A stretch of DNA of 64,000 nucleotides from Exilibacterium sp. (GCA_028280195.1 JANQMH010000026.1:1-64000); one strand, 5' to 3'; positions 36,184 to 44,557 are shown, counted from the stretch's first letter. Made by a program: numbers and translations. Notes: generated by a model from the letters alone, not told the origin.

Positions 36184-36647
36184 TTTGTAATATCGAGTTC
36201 AATGATTTCCCCAACAACCTCACTGCGGCTGACCGTCAGTATTCCTACCGCAATCGGCAGTTTAAAGCGCCGCGGCCCGGCGCTGCCGGGATTAAAATAC
36301 AGCACCCCGTCCCTGCTTTCATTGCGAGGTTTATGGGAATGCCCGCAGACAACCGCGGAAAAACGCCCCTGCGGTTCGATATCCAGTTCTTTGAGATCGT
36401 GAATGACATAGATTGAATGGCCGGCGACTTGCACGACTTCCGTGTCCTTGTACCGGGCCGCCCATGGCGCCGTATCGATATTGCCTTTGATGGCGGTCAG
36501 GGGCGCCACTTCTGCAAGCGCGGCAAGCACCTCCGGCTTGCCGATGTCGCCGGCGTGAATAATGGCATCAACATGTGCTAAGGCCATCAATGCCTCGGGT
36601 CTCAGCAACCCGTGGGTGTCGGCAATAATGCCAATTTTTTCGGCCAT
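36180..36647 (-). CDS. YfcE/MJ0936-type metallophosphoesterase
   Basis: A 155-residue binuclear metallophosphoesterase. The five metal-binding motifs are present: IIADTHG, HAGDIG, KGNID, CGHSHKP and the intervening His in VIHDLKE. Family members hydrolyse phosphodiesters in vitro, with unclear natural substrates. The ATG at 36647 gives MAEKIGIIADTHG; an open extension to 36686 lacks support. It converges with sapC. Confidence 0.88.
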   Translation of the reverse strand: MAEKIGIIADTHGLLRPEALMALAHVDAIIHAGDIGKPEVLAALAEVAPLTAIKGNIDTAPWAARYKDTEVVQVAGHSIYVIHDLKELDIEPQGRFSAVVCGHSHKPRNESRDGVLYFNPGSAGPRRFKLPIAVGILTVSRSEVVGEIIELDITN

Positions 36648-36706
36648 ATCTGAGCTTCTCGGCAGTGTTATCTTGTCGGCAAACAAGCATCAGTAGACCA
36701 CTATTG

Positions 36707-37069
36707 CTAGCTGTTTTCAAACTTGCTTTTGTAGGTTTTTAACTCCCTGTTAAACTCCCTGGCCACGCGGTGCAGTCGCGTTACCAGGAGGTCGTGGCGG
36801 TAGTTGTTTTTTACACAATGCAGGTGTTTTTTTGTCTGTTCGATATAGTCGACCACCGCCAGTCTGGCCTGTGCCATCTGCATAAACCCGGCAACATTGC
36901 CGTCCGGAATCTGCGGCGACTCGGGGGTTGTGTCGATACTGCAGCTTTGCTGTTGTTGTGACTGTTGTTGTGACTGTTGTTGTGACTGCGGTTGCGGGGA
37001 ATGCGCGTGCAGCGGCAGCGAGCCCATAAAAAAAACAGCGGCCAAAATTGCCAAGTACTTTGTCTTCAT
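36707..37069 (-). CDS. Exported Gln-rich small protein of unknown function
   Basis: A 120-residue protein with a clear signal peptide (residues 1-22, cleavage near LHAHS), then a low-complexity Gln/Ser run (SQQQ units) encoded by a 12-bp tandem repeat, then a helical domain with conserved-looking pieces (MQMAQARLAVVDYIEQ, DLLVTRLHRVAREFNRE) and two Cys (in QQSCSID and LHCVKN) that could form a disulfide. A strong GGAGG precedes the ATG. I do not recognise the family. The repeat could vary in length between strains. Confidence 0.7.
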   Translation of the reverse strand: MKTKYLAILAAVFFMGSLPLHAHSPQPQSQQQSQQQSQQQQSCSIDTTPESPQIPDGNVAGFMQMAQARLAVVDYIEQTKKHLHCVKNNYRHDLLVTRLHRVAREFNRELKTYKSKFENS

Positions 37070-37356
37070 CTCAGGAACCTCCGTTAAGTAGAGACACGGC
37101 AGGTATCGTACGTGTACCTCTGGCGATACCGGCGCGTTGTGCTATTCAGCATTTATGCCAGTTTTTGCTAAAACGGCACGGGGGTCCGGTTTCACTGGGT
37201 TTGCGGAGCTTACATCGGTAAGAGCGGGCTTTTGCAAAACCCGCGAAAAAAGCAGATAACAGTGCATTTACGGCCTCCCTGCACGTTTATTGCGCGTTTT
37301 TTACCGCATATTCCCTGTGGTTACTTTGCTCAAAGCTACTTACATTCAAAAGCTAC

Positions 37357-37719
37357 TTAATTCAAAACTTTATAACCGCGCCCGCGCAGGCAGGTTTTTA
37401 CCACTCTATCCTTTTCGTGTACGGCCCGCCCGGTGCCGCTGGCTGCGCCGGAAACGGCACCGGCGCCGGCGCCCCGGGCGGCGGTGCTGGAGTCACCGAA
37501 AATTGCGCCGATCGCGCCACCGACTACGCCGCCAACCGCCGCGCCTTCGGCAGCCTGTTCCGCTACGCGGACTTCTTCCGCATAGGCCCGGCACTCTTCG
37601 AGGTCGCGGGCGTACTGCGCCATCGAGACGCCTTTCTTATCGATAATGATGCGGTTGCTCGAGCAGCCTGCCAGTGCCGTTATGCCGGCAAGTCCGAGAA
37701 TGATGACAACGCGTTTCAT
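37357..37719 (-). CDS. Glycine-zipper lipoprotein
   Basis: A 120-residue small lipoprotein: signal peptide with lipobox LAGC (Cys19), a short charged domain with two Cys (EECRAYAEE), a Gly/Ala-rich glycine-zipper helix pair (AAVGGVVGGAIGAIFG, GAGAGAVSGAASG), and a C-terminal KTCLRGRGYKVLN. Such proteins sit in the outer membrane or periplasm and may oligomerise. AGGAG about 9 bases before the ATG fixes the start. The open frame extends to 38367 only because it overlaps dxs in another frame. It lies just downstream of dxs on the same strand. Confidence 0.85.
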   Translation of the reverse strand: MKRVVIILGLAGITALAGCSSNRIIIDKKGVSMAQYARDLEECRAYAEEVRVAEQAAEGAAVGGVVGGAIGAIFGDSSTAARGAGAGAVSGAASGTGRAVHEKDRVVKTCLRGRGYKVLN

Positions 37720-37841
37720 AGTCCTGCTCCTGTTGGCCTGCGCCGGTTTTGTCGGGGCTTGGTCGATTGGATTCAGTGGCAACTGTATGTGCCCGAACCT
37801 GAACTGAAACTGAATGCCGGCGGGTTGCCGCAGCGCGGGGG

Positions 37842-39782
37842 CTAGACCGCCTCGCTGCGGGCGCCGTCCAACAGTGCCAGGCGCTGTCTGATGGAACGCT
37901 GAATGCCGTCGGCATCCAAATTGACCGAGGCCAGTAACTGGGCGTGCTTGCCGTGCTCGATAAAGGCGTCGGGGAGACCCAGGTTTAACACCGGCATTAC
38001 TACGCCGATGCCGGCCAGGTACTCGTTGACGGCGGAGCCGGCGCCACCGCTGACGGTGTTTTCCTCCAGCGTGACCAGCAGCTCGTGCTCTGTGGCCATA
38101 CGCGCGATCAGGCTTTCGTCCAGCGGTTTGACCCAGCGCATATCGCAGACGCTGGCATTGAGGGCTTCGGCAGCCTGCAGGGCATTGGCCAGCAGTGTGC
38201 CGAAACTCAGAATTGCCACGCGCTTGCCCTGCTGCCTGACGACACCCTCGCCCACCGGCAGTGCCCGCATGGCGCGCTGGATTTTGCTGCCGGTACCGGT
38301 ACCGCGCGGGTAGCGTACCGCTGCCGGGCCTTCGAACTGATAGGCGGTGTAGAGCAGCTGCCGGCACTCGTTTTCATCGCTGGGGGCCGCTACGATCATA
38401 TTCGGTACGCAGCGCAGGTAGGTCATATCGAAGCTGCCGGCGTGAGTGGGGCCGTCTTCGCCGACCAGGCCGGCGCGGTCGATACCGAAAGTGACATCGA
38501 GATTCTGGATGGCGATGTCGTGTATCAGTTGGTCGTAGGCGCGCTGCAAAAAAGTGGAATAGATTGCCACCACCGGTTTGGCGCCCTCGCAGGCCATGCC
38601 GGCGGCCAGCGTCACGGCGTGTTGCTCGGCGATGGCGACATCGTGAAAGCGCTGTGCAAATCTCTGCGAGAATTCCACCATGCCGGAGCCTTCACACATG
38701 GCGGGAGTAATGGCCACCAGGCGCTCATCAGCCGCTGCCATATCGCACAGCCAGTCGCCGAACACCTGCTGGTATTTGAGTTTCTTGCGCACCGGCTTTT
38801 TGGCGGTCGCTTTGCTGTCCACCGCTACCTGGACCTTGGTGGCCGGCTCGATCTTGTTGAGCGCGTGGTAGCCTACCGGGTCCGCCTCCGCCGGCTCAAA
38901 CCCCTTGCCTTTGCGGGTGATGATATGCAGCAGTTTGGGCCCTTTGATATCGCGCAGATTGCGCAGGTCGTGCACCAGCCGCTCCAGGTCGTGGCCGTCG
39001 ATGGCGCCGACGTAGTTAAAGCCCAGTTCTTCGAACAGGGTGCCCGGTGACACCATGCCCTTCATATGCTCTTCGGTTTTGCGGGCGATCTCCCAGGCCT
39101 GGGGAATCTTGGTCAAGACCCGCTTGCTGCCCTCGCGCAGCGAGTTGTAAAACTTGCTGGCCCAGATTTTGGCAAAGTAGTTGGCCAGGCCGCCGACATT
39201 GCGAGAGATGGACATATTGTTGTCGTTCAGCACTACCAGCATGTCGGTTTCGGCATGGGCGGCGTGGTTGATGGCCTCAAAGGCCATACCGGCGGTCATG
39301 GCGCCGTCGCCGATAATGGCCACTGTCTTGCTGTCGTGGCCGCTCATCTCGGCGCTCATCGCCATGCCCAGCGCGGCGCTGATGGAGGTGCTGGAATGGC
39401 CGACGCCAAAGGTGTCGAACATGCTCTCACTGCGCTTGGGAAAGCCCGACAGACCGCCCAACTGGCGCATGCCGGACATCGCTTCGCGGCGGCCGGTGAG
39501 AATTTTGTGGGGATAGGTCTGGTGCCCGACATCCCAGACCAGCCGGTCCCGCGGTGTCTGGTAGACGTAGTGCAGGGCCACGGTGAGTTCCACCACACCG
39601 AGACCGGCGCCGAAGTGGCCGCCTGTCTGGCCCACTGAATAGAGCATGAACTCGCGCAATTCCGCCGTCAGCTGCTGCAGCTGGCTCTCTGGCAGCGCGC
39701 GCAGATCCTCCGGGCTGTCAATATTATCGAGCAGCGGGGTTTTGGGGCGCTTTATCGGTATTTCTTTGAACATCGACTTCAT
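37842..39782 (-). CDS. dxs: 1-deoxy-D-xylulose-5-phosphate synthase
   Basis: Dxs joins pyruvate and glyceraldehyde 3-phosphate with thiamine diphosphate, the first step of the MEP isoprenoid pathway. The 646-residue protein has [36 protein letters not shown], the ThDP motif [17 protein letters not shown]...NDN, the transketolase central domain with the general acid Glu region (FSQRF...AEQHAV), and the C-terminal domain. The ATG at 39782 aligns with the usual start (nine residues before EIP); 39773 and 39809 are alternatives and none has a strong ribosome site. It belongs to the xseB-ispA-dxs group. Confidence 0.97.
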   Translation of the reverse strand: MKSMFKEIPIKRPKTPLLDNIDSPEDLRALPESQLQQLTAELREFMLYSVGQTGGHFGAGLGVVELTVALHYVYQTPRDRLVWDVGHQTYPHKILTGRREAMSGMRQLGGLSGFPKRSESMFDTFGVGHSSTSISAALGMAMSAEMSGHDSKTVAIIGDGAMTAGMAFEAINHAAHAETDMLVVLNDNNMSISRNVGGLANYFAKIWASKFYNSLREGSKRVLTKIPQAWEIARKTEEHMKGMVSPGTLFEELGFNYVGAIDGHDLERLVHDLRNLRDIKGPKLLHIITRKGKGFEPAEADPVGYHALNKIEPATKVQVAVDSKATAKKPVRKKLKYQQVFGDWLCDMAAADERLVAITPAMCEGSGMVEFSQRFAQRFHDVAIAEQHAVTLAAGMACEGAKPVVAIYSTFLQRAYDQLIHDIAIQNLDVTFGIDRAGLVGEDGPTHAGSFDMTYLRCVPNMIVAAPSDENECRQLLYTAYQFEGPAAVRYPRGTGTGSKIQRAMRALPVGEGVVRQQGKRVAILSFGTLLANALQAAEALNASVCDMRWVKPLDESLIARMATEHELLVTLEENTVSGGAGSAVNEYLAGIGVVMPVLNLGLPDAFIEHGKHAQLLASVNLDADGIQRSIRQRLALLDGARSEAV

Positions 39783-39896
39783 CGTGTCGTCTACAGGCTG
39801 TCGCCACAAGCTGTTGGCGCGGCTTCTCCGCCGGCGGTGGCGGCGGGCATGGGTGCACCAAACAAAACATTGTATGGCCCCGCGCCTTTTTTGACC

Positions 39897-39981
39897 AGTG
39901 CCACGGCGGTCTTAACAAGTGCCACAGCGGTCTTAACAAGTGCCACGGCGGTCTTAACAAGTGCCACAGCGGTTTTTAACA
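39897..39981. repeat. 21-bp tandem repeat, 4 copies, between ispA and dxs
   Basis: Units of AGTGCCACGGCGGTCTTAACA alternate with AGTGCCACAGCGGTCTTAACA (copies 1 and 3 versus 2 and 4, suggesting duplication of a 42-bp block); the last copy has one extra T. Being 7 codons long, it keeps every frame open: the minus strand reads (LVKTAVA)n. It occupies the 253-bp leader of dxs; no accepted gene covers it. Confidence 0.9.
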
Positions 39982-40035
39982 AGGACCACGGCAATTTGTA
40001 CCTGCGGTTGGCTTGGGCTGTCCGTGAGTATGGTC

Positions 40036-40959
40036 TCAGTTTTCGCGTCTGACAATATAATCTGCCACTCGCCGCAGCATATCCGCGCGCCGATCGAAGG
40101 CCGTCAGGGCCGCATGGGCGCTGTCGCACAGCTCCGCCGCCTTGCGCCGGGCCCGGTCGATGCCCAGCAGCGACACATAGGTCGGTTTGTTCAGTGCTTT
40201 GTCGGCGCCCTGGCGCTTGCCCAGCGTGGCGGTATCGGCCACGACATCGAGAATATCGTCCTGTACCTGAAAGGCCAGCCCCACCGCCCGGCCGTAGGCC
40301 TGCAGCGCCCGCAATTGGTCATCGCCTGCGCAGCCGCCGGCCAGTGCCCCCATTACCGCGCAGGCTTCGATCAGGGCGCCGGTTTTGCGCTGGTGCATCT
40401 GCTGCAGCTGCGCCAGGGACAGCTGCTGATTGACCGCCCCGAGGTCGATTGCCTGACCCGCTACCATGCCGGCCCCCCCGGCCGCCCGCGCCAGCTGCTG
40501 CACCAGCGCCAGGCGGGTTTGGGCATCGAGAGGGACGGCGGTGCTCAGGGTTTCGAAGGCCAGGGTCTGCAGGGCGTCGCCGGCCAGTACGGCTGTGGCT
40601 TCGTCGAAGGCAATATGGCAGGTGGGCTTACCGCGGCGCAGGTCGTCGTTATCCATCGCCGGCAGATCGTCGTGAATCAGGCTGTAGGCGTGTATGCACT
40701 CCAGGGCGCAGGCAACCTCGTCTACGGGTGTGTCCGCTGAGTCGCCGGTCCCTTGCCCCGCCCCGGCGTCCGCCGCTACCGCTGCCGCAGCGGCGTAGAC
40801 CAGCACCGGGCGGATGCGCTTACCGCCGTTGAAGACACTGTAGTGCATCGCCTGATAAAGCCGGGCCGCCGGGCCCTGGGTCGCGGGTAAAAGCCGGCCG
40901 AGGGCGCTGTCCACTCGCGTCTGGCAGTGTTGAATGAAGTCGGCGAGGGGCTGTTCCAT
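40036..40959 (-). CDS. ispA: Farnesyl/geranyl diphosphate synthase
   Basis: IspA adds isopentenyl diphosphate to dimethylallyl diphosphate to make farnesyl diphosphate, precursor of quinone side chains and undecaprenyl phosphate. The 307-residue protein has GGKRIRP, the first Asp-rich motif DDLPAMD (97-103) with RRGKPT, and the second motif DDILD. An Ala/Gly-rich insertion (about 56-77) is longer than usual. The ATG overlaps the xseB stop (TGATG), showing translational coupling. The open frame to 41097 is a shadow over xseB. Confidence 0.95.
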   Translation of the reverse strand: MEQPLADFIQHCQTRVDSALGRLLPATQGPAARLYQAMHYSVFNGGKRIRPVLVYAAAAAVAADAGAGQGTGDSADTPVDEVACALECIHAYSLIHDDLPAMDNDDLRRGKPTCHIAFDEATAVLAGDALQTLAFETLSTAVPLDAQTRLALVQQLARAAGGAGMVAGQAIDLGAVNQQLSLAQLQQMHQRKTGALIEACAVMGALAGGCAGDDQLRALQAYGRAVGLAFQVQDDILDVVADTATLGKRQGADKALNKPTYVSLLGIDRARRKAAELCDSAHAALTAFDRRADMLRRVADYIVRREN

Positions 40960-41237
40960 CAAGCCGGGTCGCCGCTGCCGGCGGCGGTGCTGCCGGCGGT
41001 GGCGGTATCCGGATCGAGGGGCTGACTGCGCAGTTCGCCCTGTTCCTCCACCAGCAGCTGTACTTTCTGCTCCGCCTCGGTCAGGCGCGACTGGCATTCG
41101 CGGGTCAGGGCGATACCCGTTTCGAAGGCTTTCAGGGACTCCTCCAGGGTCATCTCGCCCTGTTCCATATCGTTAACCAGGGTTTCCAGCTTGCCCAGAG
41201 CCTGCTCAAAATCGACGCCTTTTTTCTTGGCTGCCAT
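40959..41237 (-). CDS. xseB: Exodeoxyribonuclease VII small subunit
   Basis: XseB is the small helical subunit of exonuclease VII, a single-strand DNA exonuclease assembled with XseA (not in this window). The 92-residue protein has the family core [30 protein letters not shown] and a paired helix; the last 20 residues are a Pro/Ala/Gly-rich tail beyond the usual end. The ATG at 41237 ([11 protein letters not shown]) is chosen over one four codons earlier. First gene of the xseB-ispA-dxs group. Confidence 0.93.
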   Translation of the reverse strand: MAAKKKGVDFEQALGKLETLVNDMEQGEMTLEESLKAFETGIALTRECQSRLTEAEQKVQLLVEEQGELRSQPLDPDTATAGSTAAGSGDPA

Positions 41238-41308
41238 GGCAAATCTCATCTGTCGGGTGGAAGCGCCACCCTACCCGAGGGGCAGGGTGCGGTCAATCCC
41301 GCCCATTG

Positions 41309-41375
41309 TCATTCCCGCGCCGGCAGGAATCCATTGAATTCAGGCACTTACCGGACCCCTGCCGGCGCAGGGACG
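41309..41375. repeat. Dispersed-type inverted repeat (TCATTCCC family)
   Basis: A 14-15 bp GC-rich arm (41314-41327) pairs with 41358-41372 with one internal difference, and the pairing continues outward through TCATTCCC / GGGACGA. Sequences of the form TCATTCCCGCG...GGAATCC occur as intergenic repeats in many proteobacteria. It lies between the divergent xseB and pomA genes and has no T-run. Confidence 0.6.
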
Positions 41376-41423
41376 AGGGTGTGGATATGTATCTGAATGG
41401 ACCCTAATTAATTTCAGATATTG

Positions 41424-41431
41424 CCCGATAA
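41424..41431 (+). promoter_or_regulatory. Sigma-28 (FliA)-like -10 element before pomA
   Basis: CCCGATAA matches the flagellar sigma-28 -10 consensus GCCGATAA at 7 of 8 positions, about 90 bases before the pomA start. The region at the -35 spacing (TAATTAAT, 41405-41412) matches poorly. Stator genes are common sigma-28 targets. Confidence 0.4.
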
Positions 41432-41522
41432 GAGTAATACCGCCTATCTTTATAGCTGGCGGTAGTACCGCGAACCTCTAAACTCAAACTACAACCACTG
41501 CGCACAGCCTAAGGAGCGATTT

Positions 41523-42287
41523 GTGGATTTAGCGACCCTGGTGGGCCTGATCGGTGCTTTGGGACTGATCGTCGCCACCATGATGATGAGTGGCGATCTG
41601 GGGATGTTTGTCAATGCGCCCTCGCTGGTCATCGTCTTTGGCGGCAGTACCTTTGCGGTGATGGCGAAATTTGGTTTGGGGCAGTTTCTCGGCGCCTTCA
41701 AAGTGGCCGGCAAAAGCTTTATGTCGAAAATCGACGATCCGGCCGATCTTATCGACCAGATTGTCGAACTGGCCGATATTGCGCGCAAAGGCGGCCTGCT
41801 TTCGCTGGAAGGCAAGGAGGTCGGCAATGAATTCCTGCAGAAAGGTATTCAACTGCTGGTGGACGGCCACGATCCGGATGTGGTGAAGACGCTATTGTCC
41901 AAAGACCGCACCCTGGCCGAGGAGCGCCACGGCTCCGGGGCGGCCATCTTCAGTGGCTTGGCGGGTATGGCGCCGGCCATGGGTATGATCGGTACATTGA
42001 TCGGTCTGGTGGCCATGCTGGCCAATATGGACGACCCGAAGGCGATCGGGCCGGCGATGGCGGTGGCGCTGCTGACCACACTCTATGGTGCGGTGCTCGC
42101 CAACGGCGTATGTGAACCGATCTCCGACAAGCTGAAGCTGCGCGCCGGCGAAGAGGCGATGGTCAAGAGCCTGATCATCGACGCTCTGCTGGCGATTCAG
42201 AGCGGTCAGAATCCCCGTGTCATCGACTCGATGCTGCGCACCTATCTGCCGGAGGGCAAGCGGGTCGCGGCCGATGCGGCGGATTAG
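41523..42287 (+). CDS. pomA: Flagellar stator protein PomA/MotA
   Basis: A 254-residue inner-membrane stator subunit that, with PomB, forms the ion channel driving flagellar rotation. It has four membrane helices (about 3-25, 30-50, 150-170, 180-200), the cytoplasmic loop with conserved charged residues, and the PAMGMIGTLIGLV channel segment. It resembles sodium-type PomA rather than Enterobacterial MotA in length. GTG start with AAGGAG 7 bases upstream. It pairs with the next gene, 10 bases on. No other flagellar gene is in the window. Confidence 0.94.
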   Translation: MDLATLVGLIGALGLIVATMMMSGDLGMFVNAPSLVIVFGGSTFAVMAKFGLGQFLGAFKVAGKSFMSKIDDPADLIDQIVELADIARKGGLLSLEGKEVGNEFLQKGIQLLVDGHDPDVVKTLLSKDRTLAEERHGSGAAIFSGLAGMAPAMGMIGTLIGLVAMLANMDDPKAIGPAMAVALLTTLYGAVLANGVCEPISDKLKLRAGEEAMVKSLIIDALLAIQSGQNPRVIDSMLRTYLPEGKRVAADAAD

Positions 42288-42297
42288 GAATTAGGCG

Positions 42298-43308
42298 ATG
42301 GATGAAGAAGAGGGCAAATGTGAATGCGAACCCGGGCTGCCCGCCTGGATGGGCACCTTTGCCGATCTGATGTCGCTGCTGATGTGCTTTTTTGTGCTGT
42401 TGCTGTCGTTCTCCGAAATGGATGCCATGAAGTTCAAGCGCCTGGCCGGCTCCATGGCACAGGCCTTCGGCGTGCAGAACCAGCTCAAAGTCATGGACCC
42501 GCCCAAGGGCACCAGCATCATTGCGCGAGAATTCAGCCCCGGTATTCCCGAACCCACGCCGATCAATGAGATCTGGCAGGTCACCGAGGACCTGAGTCAG
42601 AGTTCACTCGATTTCGACTGCGCCAGCCAGTTCGATCAGGAGCAGGGCGAGATCGACAAAGAGGCCGGTATACAGGCGCGCGCCAAAGAGGAACTGAAAG
42701 CCAAGCTGTCGCAGATGGTGGCCGAAACCAAGGAGGATGCCACCGAACTGGCCGATGCGCTGTTCGATCAGATCAACAGCGGCGAAATCGAAATCGAGTA
42801 CAAGGGCCGGCAGATTATTATCCGCATTCGAGAGAAGGGCTCATTTGTATCGGGTTCAGCACAGCTGGCCGACGATTACTACGATGTGATTGAAGAGATC
42901 CGCGCGGTGCTGGCGGAGAAGCCCGGCAAGATTCAGGTGCAGGGCCACACCGACAATGTACCCATTCGCAGCGGCAGGTTTTCCTCCAACTGGGCACTGT
43001 CCTCGGCGCGTGCCGTGACTGTTGCCCAGGAGTTGATGAAGGGCGGCGAGATTAACGAGCGGCGTTTCGAGGTGGCGGGTTTTTCCGACACCAAGCCGCT
43101 GGTGGCCAACGACTCCGCCTCCAACCGCGCCCGCAACCGGCGGGTGGAAATTGTTATCCAGCAGAGCGTCGATCAGCAGGGGCTCGATCAGCAGGGGCTC
43201 GATGAACAGGATCTGCAGTTGTTAAGAGAGGAGGGTGAGGATGTACTGCGCGACCTCGACCTGGACCCTGACTATTTGTTTGATCTCAATCCGGATGAAA
43301 TTTTTTAG
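42298..43308 (+). CDS. pomB: Flagellar stator protein PomB/MotB
   Basis: A 336-residue protein: a short acidic N-terminus, one membrane helix with the ion-carrying Asp (D23 in FADLMSLLMCFFVLLLSFSE), a plug/linker, and an OmpA-like peptidoglycan-binding domain (about 190-280; GHTDNVPI, SSARAVTVAQ, NRARNRRVEIVI). The C-terminal tail after this domain contains a 15-bp tandem repeat coding DQQGL units (43168-43215) and an acidic end. It is followed two bases later by a PilZ gene. Confidence 0.94.
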   Translation: MDEEEGKCECEPGLPAWMGTFADLMSLLMCFFVLLLSFSEMDAMKFKRLAGSMAQAFGVQNQLKVMDPPKGTSIIAREFSPGIPEPTPINEIWQVTEDLSQSSLDFDCASQFDQEQGEIDKEAGIQARAKEELKAKLSQMVAETKEDATELADALFDQINSGEIEIEYKGRQIIIRIREKGSFVSGSAQLADDYYDVIEEIRAVLAEKPGKIQVQGHTDNVPIRSGRFSSNWALSSARAVTVAQELMKGGEINERRFEVAGFSDTKPLVANDSASNRARNRRVEIVIQQSVDQQGLDQQGLDEQDLQLLREEGEDVLRDLDLDPDYLFDLNPDEIF

Positions 43309-43310
43309 TT

Positions 43311-43895
43311 ATGACTGAACGGCAGGGGAATGAAGAGCGGCGGCGTTTTTTCCGTATCGACGATACGCTGGGCGTGGCCTATCGGCTGCTCAGCGAGGCC
43401 GAACTGAGCGAGCAGCCCCGGGCTGAGCAGGCGCCTGCAGATATCTTCGCCCTGCTCGCCAGGCTCGATACGCAGCTGGAGCACAGTCTCGCCACACTGC
43501 GTGTCAAGCAGCCGCCGGTCGCTGAAGTGCTGGATACGCTGAACAAGAAGCTCAACACTGTGATCCATCAGCTGGAAGCCGATAATCACCTGGTGCGGCG
43601 CCTGGCGCAGAAGGTTCAGGAGGTCAATATCAGCGCCTGCGGCATGGCCTTTGTGTGCGACGAGCAGATTGAGGCCGGTCGTGTCCTGGGCCTGGAGCTG
43701 GCGCTGAAACCCAGTAACCTGCATATCCACACCCGCGCCCGCGTAGTGGCCTGTGAACCCGTTGACGATGGCGCGGGCTACTATCTGCGGTTGGATTTCA
43801 GCGATATCAGCGACACCGATCAGGAAGTGCTGATTCAGCATATCGTCAAACGGCAGAGCAGTATTATTCGCAAGGACCGGGAAAGTCTCCCTTGA
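43311..43895 (+). CDS. PilZ domain protein with a long insertion, in the stator operon
   Basis: A 194-residue protein whose PilZ halves are far apart: RRRFFR at residues 10-15 and NISACG at 106-111, separated by about 90 mostly helical, probably coiled-coil residues. It starts two bases after the pomB stop and is surely co-transcribed, so it may act on the stator or motor in response to cyclic di-GMP, like YcgR, though its layout differs from YcgR. This family is often annotated only as PilZ domain-containing. The stop lies inside a 16-bp tandem repeat. Confidence 0.82.
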   Translation: MTERQGNEERRRFFRIDDTLGVAYRLLSEAELSEQPRAEQAPADIFALLARLDTQLEHSLATLRVKQPPVAEVLDTLNKKLNTVIHQLEADNHLVRRLAQKVQEVNISACGMAFVCDEQIEAGRVLGLELALKPSNLHIHTRARVVACEPVDDGAGYYLRLDFSDISDTDQEVLIQHIVKRQSSIIRKDRESLP

Positions 43896-43928
43896 TGAAA
43901 GTCTCCCGTGATGAAAATCTCCCTTGAT
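43881..43928. repeat. 16-bp tandem repeat, 3 copies, spanning the PilZ stop codon
   Basis: Units GAAAGTCTCCCTTGAT, GAAAGTCTCCCGTGAT and GAAAATCTCCCTTGAT. The TGA of the PilZ gene (43893-43895) is within copy 1, and the last four sense codons are repeat sequence. Confidence 0.9.
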
Positions 43929-44033
43929 TGTCACATTTCCTTAATTGTCACAGCGCTTATCGTCGTCACAACCGCTGTCGGAACACCCTCAATCTGCCTG
44001 TAGATTATCAATGTTGAAAAAGGCGCCGGTTTT

Positions 44034-44051
44034 TGTGAGATATATCCTACA
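44034..44051 (+). promoter_or_regulatory. GacA/UvrY-type upstream activating sequence
   Basis: TGTGAG-ATATAT-CCTACA matches the GacA box TGTAAG-N6-CTTACA at 10 of 12 defined positions and keeps the dyad. It lies about 65 bases before the predicted start of the small RNA, as in Pseudomonas rsmY/rsmZ genes. A -10 hexamer AATAAT (44096-44101) follows; the -35 is poor, as expected for an activated promoter. Confidence 0.7.
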
Positions 44052-44107
44052 AAGAAAAGCGAAATTTCCCACTATTCCAACTGCGGCCAATTTTCAATAA
44101 TAGGCCT

Positions 44108-44235
44108 TGCAAGGACGCGTGCCCAGGGAGGGCGGCAAGGAGTAAGACGGAGCTATGCCAGATAGTGCCCCAGGAAGACGGGTGTTCAAAATCCTGTGAG
44201 AGTGCCGCGATGGTGGGATGCCATCGCGGCTTTTT
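44108..44235 (+). ncRNA. RsmZ/RsmY/CsrB-like CsrA-sequestering small RNA
   Basis: A predicted 128-base transcript in a gene-free region between a PilZ gene and an HNH gene. It has six GGA motifs (44113, 44127, 44139, 44149, 44173, 44216), the sites bound by CsrA/RsmA. The first is CAAGGACG, an exact fit to the CARGGAYG consensus. The second is in a 5-base loop (GCCC-AGGGA-GGGC), another in a 9-base loop (CCC-AGGAAGAC-GGG), and the last in the terminator loop. A GacA-type box, a -10 and a strong terminator frame it. Its length is that of RsmY/RsmZ. The start is approximate. It would titrate CsrA and so tune motility, biofilm and carbon use. Confidence 0.72.
44204..44235 (+). terminator. Terminator of the Rsm-like RNA
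   Basis: A perfect 10-bp stem (GCCGCGATGG with CCATCGCGGC), a 7-base loop TGGGATG that itself carries a GGA motif, and TTTTT. Confidence 0.95.
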
Positions 44236-44266
44236 ATAGTTGACTCCAGTTATAGTTGACTCCAGG
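44235..44266. repeat. 16-bp tandem duplication after the small RNA
   Basis: TATAGTTGACTCCAGT is followed directly by TATAGTTGACTCCAGG. The first copy begins within the terminator T-run. The following 290 bases, up to the HNH gene, hold no recognisable gene or site. Confidence 0.85.
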
Positions 44267-44557
44267 GTTAAATCACCTAAGATGAGCGCTATCAGCTCAG
44301 TTTATAGGCAGGTGATCGGCTTTCAGTAGGCTCAGTAAGCGGCTTAGCAAGCGCGGTGCTGCTAGGCAAAACAGTCCCCATCCGGCGACCAGCTTCGATA
44401 TCCAGCCGCTGTCAATCAGCGGGCTGTCAGGTCGTCTTACCGCTGCAGACCGAGAGCATTCCCATATCTTCATTTCTTACGCTTCAGCCTCGTTTGGCAG
44501 GGCCGGACGAGGCTGTTGCCAGTCGACACGGCGGATTCAACGGAGGCCATTGTCACC

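Noticed and set aside
39791-40129. 112-codon frame containing LVKTAVA repeats
   Set aside because: It begins inside ispA in another frame, without its own start or ribosome site; kept as a repeat observation, not a gene.
44108-44235. Cyclic-di-GMP riboswitch or tRNA-like element at the small RNA
   Set aside because: No GEMM core (no GCAAAGC and tetraloop receptor) and no cloverleaf; a TTCAAAAT stretch resembles a T-loop but lacks the stem. The repeated GGA motifs fit CsrB/RsmZ better.
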